Assembly: GCA_965222935.1 (NCBI GenBank)
Contig: CBDCVA010000002.1
Coordinates: 1,054,001-1,118,000, forward strand
Length of the DNA: 64,000 nt
Direction: 5' to 3'
From: CBDCVA01 sp965222935 [NCBI: Candidatus Latescibacterota bacterium]
GTDB taxonomy: Bacteria > Latescibacterota > CBDCVA01
Shown here: piece after piece, positions 61,283 through 64,000 of the stretch
Numbering within the stretch: position 1 is the stretch's first letter
How the letters are laid out: every line of letters starts with the position of its first letter
Translations under genes and position numbers: made by a program
Notes under the pieces: generated by a model
Database searches by the model: none
What the model was told of the DNA's origin: nothing
The model's input: the letters and a program-made list of their open reading frames with translations, nothing else

Positions 61283-62281
61283 TCACGCGGCGCTGGTCTC
61301 GGCGACGCCCCGGCGCAACTCCTTCACGATCCTGGCTAGCCCCAGCCGCTCACCGTCATTCAGCGGCAGGAGCGGATCGCGCGGCGGTCCACCCACTAGC
61401 CCCAGAAGCTCCATCGCGGCCTTCATCACCGCGACGTACGGAAGCCCTGATCCCATGCCAGAGGGCAAAAGACCCGTGCTCGGCCCATGTGCGGCTGCGA
61501 TCTTGTCCACGAAGGCGAACAGCGGCCTGATCCGCTCCATACACGCGGCGACCTCATCGAAATCTCGGCGGGAAGCGGCCTCGTACATTGCGTAGGGCAC
61601 ATCGGGCAGAAAGTTGCCCACCCAGGTCACGAACCCCGGGCAACCGAACACCGCCTCGAACGAGAACATGAGTTCCCCTACGCCGCAGAGGATGGCCATG
61701 CGCGCGGGGTCCACCGCCTCGCGCATCCAGTAGTACTGCGCTGGCTCGGGCGTGTTCTCCTTGTCCGCGACGATCTGATCCACTTCGGCCAACTGGGCCA
61801 TGACGTGCGGCGGGATCCATGCCTTGGAGACGCCGGGGTTGTTGTAGAGCATGACACCAATCTCCAGCGCCTCCGCCACCGTACGGAAGTGGGCCAGCAT
61901 CCCGGCCTCGGTTGGTGCGACGTAGTAGGGCAGCACGAGCTGCACGCCGTCCGCCCCCATCGCCTGCGCCTCCAGGCACGCCGCCATCGTGTTGAGGGTC
62001 CCCGGGTTCGCCGCGCCCACGATCACAGGAAGCTCACCCGCCACCTCCTCAACGACGATCTCGATGACGCGGCGCCGCTCAGCCTCGGTGAGCGCGTAGA
62101 ACTCGCCCGTCGAGCCCAGGGGCGTCAGGATGAAATCGCGCCCCCGGCATCGCTCGACCAGCCACCGCGCGTTCGACCGAAGTCCGGGTTCGTCCAGGCT
62201 CCCATCGGTGTTGAAGGGCGTCGCAGTGACGATCACGACGCCCTTCATACGTGCGTGCAGTTCGGAGGGCGTGAGGGGCAT
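61283..62281 (-). CDS. DHDPS-family aldolase/dehydratase
   Basis: 332 residues. The substrate loop is PLGSTGEFYALTEAERR, the catalytic tyrosine is in VMLYNNPGVSK and the Schiff-base lysine is in QIVADKENTPEP. Longer than the copy at 19767 and not close to it. It belongs to the broad group cleaving or dehydrating 2-keto-3-deoxy acids. ATG 62281 lies six bases after the stop of the cyclase-like gene on the same strand, so they share an operon. Substrate unknown. Confidence 0.83.
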   Translation of the reverse strand: MPLTPSELHARMKGVVIVTATPFNTDGSLDEPGLRSNARWLVERCRGRDFILTPLGSTGEFYALTEAERRRVIEIVVEEVAGELPVIVGAANPGTLNTMAACLEAQAMGADGVQLVLPYYVAPTEAGMLAHFRTVAEALEIGVMLYNNPGVSKAWIPPHVMAQLAEVDQIVADKENTPEPAQYYWMREAVDPARMAILCGVGELMFSFEAVFGCPGFVTWVGNFLPDVPYAMYEAASRRDFDEVAACMERIRPLFAFVDKIAAAHGPSTGLLPSGMGSGLPYVAVMKAAMELLGLVGGPPRDPLLPLNDGERLGLARIVKELRRGVAETSAA

Positions 62282-62287
62282 GGCTCG

Positions 62288-63316
62288 CTACCTGATGGCA
62301 ATGGGCCGCATCGTGAAGCCCGCCGTCGTGCCCTGGATCTTATTCGTCGTCGCCATGTAGCAGAACTCGTAAACCTTATCCCGCGCCAGCCCTTCGAGAT
62401 TGTGAAGCTCCGCGATGTGGACCCCCTGCTCGACCAGGAGGTACCGGTGCACCGGCACGAAGACGTCGCTGCCTCCGGGCACGGGCACCACCTCCATCCC
62501 CGAGGTGTCCGAGCCGATCATCATCGACCCGTGTTCTTCCACCAGCCACTTGGCTGCGGCCATCCCGATACCCGCTTTGTCGTGCATGTCGAGCTTGGCG
62601 TGGTCCGCACCCGTCTCGCCCCAGTATTGCGCCGTACCCGTGCGGAACAGGACGACATCGCCGGGGTGCAGCGTAGTCTTCTGCGCCTCGAGGGCCGCCT
62701 GCAGGTCGGCAACCGTAATCTCATAGCCGCTCTGGAGAGCCTCGACCCCCTTCTGGCCCGGCACGTCGATCATGACGCCTCGCGCTACGATGGGCGGGAC
62801 GTTCTCGGCGCCGCAGCGGCGCGGACCCCAGTTGCCGCCCCAGTCCTCTTCCTTGAACCCGTTGTACCAGTGGTTGTCATCGCCGATGGTGATGTGTGCC
62901 AGGCCATCAATCTGCGTTGCCACGTTGTCATTGATGAAAAGCGCGTCCGAATGCCAGGCCATCCCGCCCGGATTACTCTCCGGCAGCGTGAAAGCCAGGT
63001 CCTTCTGCCTTTTCACGCCCTCCGGCGTCCGGAACGCGATGATCTCCCCCGGCGAGTGCCCCGGCCATTTGTAGGACGTCCGGTCGTAGAGCACCCCGAG
63101 GTCGTAGACCTTGCCATCGGTGATGAGCCCCGCCGCCGCCATGACGGACTGAGGGGTCATCTCGTTGAGAGCCCCGACCTCGTCCTCGGGACCCCAAACC
63201 CAGCCCCACCCGGTTCCCTTCTTCCACTGCTTCATGCCCATATCACCGGCTGACGCCGGAAGCGCCGCCCCAAGAAGCACCACGAGCACCATACCACTTG
63301 CTATTCTCCTCAACAT
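62288..63316 (-). CDS. Exported cyclase-family (kynurenine-formamidase-like) hydrolase
   Basis: 342 residues with signal peptide MLRRIASGMVLVVLLGAALP, cleaved near ASAGDMG. The cyclase fold (PF04199-like) is recognised from NDNVATQIDGLAHITIGDD, equivalent to the HxGTHxDxxxH metal region, and later DVVLFRTGTAQYWGE. It likely hydrolyses an amide, ester or lactone in the periplasm. GGGGAG precedes ATG 63316. A longer frame through the M20 gene is an artefact. Confidence 0.8.
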   Translation of the reverse strand: MLRRIASGMVLVVLLGAALPASAGDMGMKQWKKGTGWGWVWGPEDEVGALNEMTPQSVMAAAGLITDGKVYDLGVLYDRTSYKWPGHSPGEIIAFRTPEGVKRQKDLAFTLPESNPGGMAWHSDALFINDNVATQIDGLAHITIGDDNHWYNGFKEEDWGGNWGPRRCGAENVPPIVARGVMIDVPGQKGVEALQSGYEITVADLQAALEAQKTTLHPGDVVLFRTGTAQYWGETGADHAKLDMHDKAGIGMAAAKWLVEEHGSMMIGSDTSGMEVVPVPGGSDVFVPVHRYLLVEQGVHIAELHNLEGLARDKVYEFCYMATTNKIQGTTAGFTMRPIAIR

Positions 63317-63383
63317 CTTGCCGCTCCCCTTTCTATACCCGTAGGTGATGGGTTGTTTTGACCCACGCACGCCGCGAGCAGCC

Positions 63384-64000
63384 TCAAGCCTGAGCGAATT
63401 CGTAGAACGTCGCAGCCACGTGCTTGATCCCCAGGATGAAGCCCTCCAGGCTGATGTTCTCGTCCGGCCCGTGCAAGTTGGAACCGGCGTGGGCGATCCC
63501 GAACGAGACGGCTGGCACACCGAGGGTCTGACAGAGATTGTACATCGGGCCGCCGCCCGGCATGGTCGGGTGGACAGCGGGCTCGACGCCATAGACCGTC
63601 TCCGCGGCGCGCGTGCAGGCCCCGACGAACGGATCGTCCACCGGGGTCCTGGCCACCTCGTCCCTGAAGAGAGGTTCGATCTCGATATCCCCGAAGCCCT
63701 CGCGGTCGAGGTGTTCCCTGAGCTGCCGCAGCACGTCATCGACGCGCTGGTCGGGTACCAGGCGGATGTCCATCTTGACTGTCGCATGGCCCGGAACGAT
63801 CGACGTGGACGCGCGACCGGTGCGCCCTCCCGAGAACCCATGAATGTTGATGGCACTTGCGAAATTGAGCCTCCCTTTTGCCTCAGTTGCCGATTCCCCG
63901 CCGACGAAGCCCTCGATGCCGAACCGTCTCCGCCAGGCCCCCGCATCGAAGGGCAACCGATCCAAGGCTCCGAGCTCGGCCCCGCTCGGCTGGCGGACAT
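63384..64000 (-). CDS. M20-family peptidase/deacylase, C-terminal part (cut by window edge)
   Basis: 205 codons are visible, running off the right edge. The dimerisation domain is seen in SIVPGHATVKMDIRLVPDQR, and the catalytic C-terminal part in PGGGPMYNLCQTLGVPAVSF and GIAHAGSNLHGPDENI, with the metal-binding histidine and glutamate of ArgE/DapE-like peptidases. Start not in the window. Upstream on the minus strand of the cyclase gene with a 67-bp gap, so probably the same operon. Confidence 0.82.
   Translation of the reverse strand, partial: VRQPSGAELGALDRLPFDAGAWRRRFGIEGFVGGESATEAKGRLNFASAINIHGFSGGRTGRASTSIVPGHATVKMDIRLVPDQRVDDVLRQLREHLDREGFGDIEIEPLFRDEVARTPVDDPFVGACTRAAETVYGVEPAVHPTMPGGGPMYNLCQTLGVPAVSFGIAHAGSNLHGPDENISLEGFILGIKHVAATFYEFAQA

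Noticed and set aside
1-64000. tRNA, rRNA and known riboswitch genes
   Set aside because: I looked for tRNA T-loop-like sequence in cloverleaf context and for conserved rRNA segments and saw none; GTTCGA-type matches fall inside coding genes. A covariance-model scan would be needed to exclude small RNAs.
62288-64000. One 570-codon minus-strand frame joining the cyclase and M20 regions
   Set aside because: The M20 motifs lie in a different frame from the cyclase; the upstream part of the long frame has no protein character and the cyclase has its own signal peptide and ribosome site.

Overview
The window is high-GC bacterial chromosome with short intergenic gaps, Shine-Dalgarno starts and many ATGA overlaps. 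It is dominated by soluble enzymes for oxidising and cleaving sugar-like or aromatic-derived carbon: zinc-dependent dehydrogenases, Gfo/Idh/MocA oxidoreductases, a phytanoyl-CoA-dioxygenase-like protein, DHDPS-family aldolases, M24 peptidases, an SMP-30 lactonase, an enolase-superfamily dehydratase and VOC proteins. Lipoproteins, an outer-membrane barrel and QueF point to a diderm bacterium. This repertoire is common in uncultured heterotrophs such as Poribacteria, Latescibacteria and relatives, but that placement is inference; nothing here fixes the taxon.

Layout. 1-2.5 kb: the start of a transporter (minus strand), then iolD behind two palindromic sites. 2.5-9.2 kb: PhyH-amidohydrolase and two zinc dehydrogenases, interleaved with a dispersed hairpin repeat and duplicated pieces of a terminase-like gene around a small secreted-protein gene. 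9.1-11.2 kb: small, partly broken minus-strand genes (nucleotidyltransferase, GNAT, HAD, histidine-phosphatase remnant) with a trace of a serine recombinase. 11.2-20.7 kb: a catabolic block (flavin monooxygenase, dehydratase, SDR, VOC, SMP-30, Gfo/Idh, M24, DHDPS-like), again full of the hairpin repeat, which I do not see beyond about 18.5 kb. 20.7-25.4 kb: a tandem duplication of a glycosidase-like gene with an IS1595-type fragment. 25.4-29 kb: an ankyrin protein and a lipoprotein/outer-membrane pair. 28.9-33.3 kb: a heterodimeric ABC exporter and a GalB-like PIG-L protein.

33.5-48.9 kb: M24 peptidase, a GmrSD-type restriction protein, then dehydrogenase, Asp/Glu-racemase-like protein, two Gfo/Idh paralogues and another dehydrogenase. 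The 3' end of that last gene is duplicated on both sides of an inserted DNA methyltransferase plus a PD-(D/E)XK-like partner. A transketolase, an E2 acyltransferase with two subunit-binding domains, a CPBP protease and another Gfo/Idh follow. 49-54 kb: two QueF homologues, one lacking both catalytic residues, around a RidA-GT2-MFS operon. 54-64 kb: Nramp-like transporter, unknown 305-residue protein, a coupled membrane spermidine-synthase-like protein and putative-Ig lipoprotein, then DHDPS-like, cyclase-like and M20 proteins.

The strongest leads are the restriction-modification island bounded by about 73-bp direct repeats (41752-43557), the catalytically altered QueF paralogue (48996-49334), the transketolase/two-PSBD E2 pair (43581-46953), the tandem glycosidase array (20822-25343) and the hairpin repeat family whose inner 18-bp unit varies from zero to two copies.
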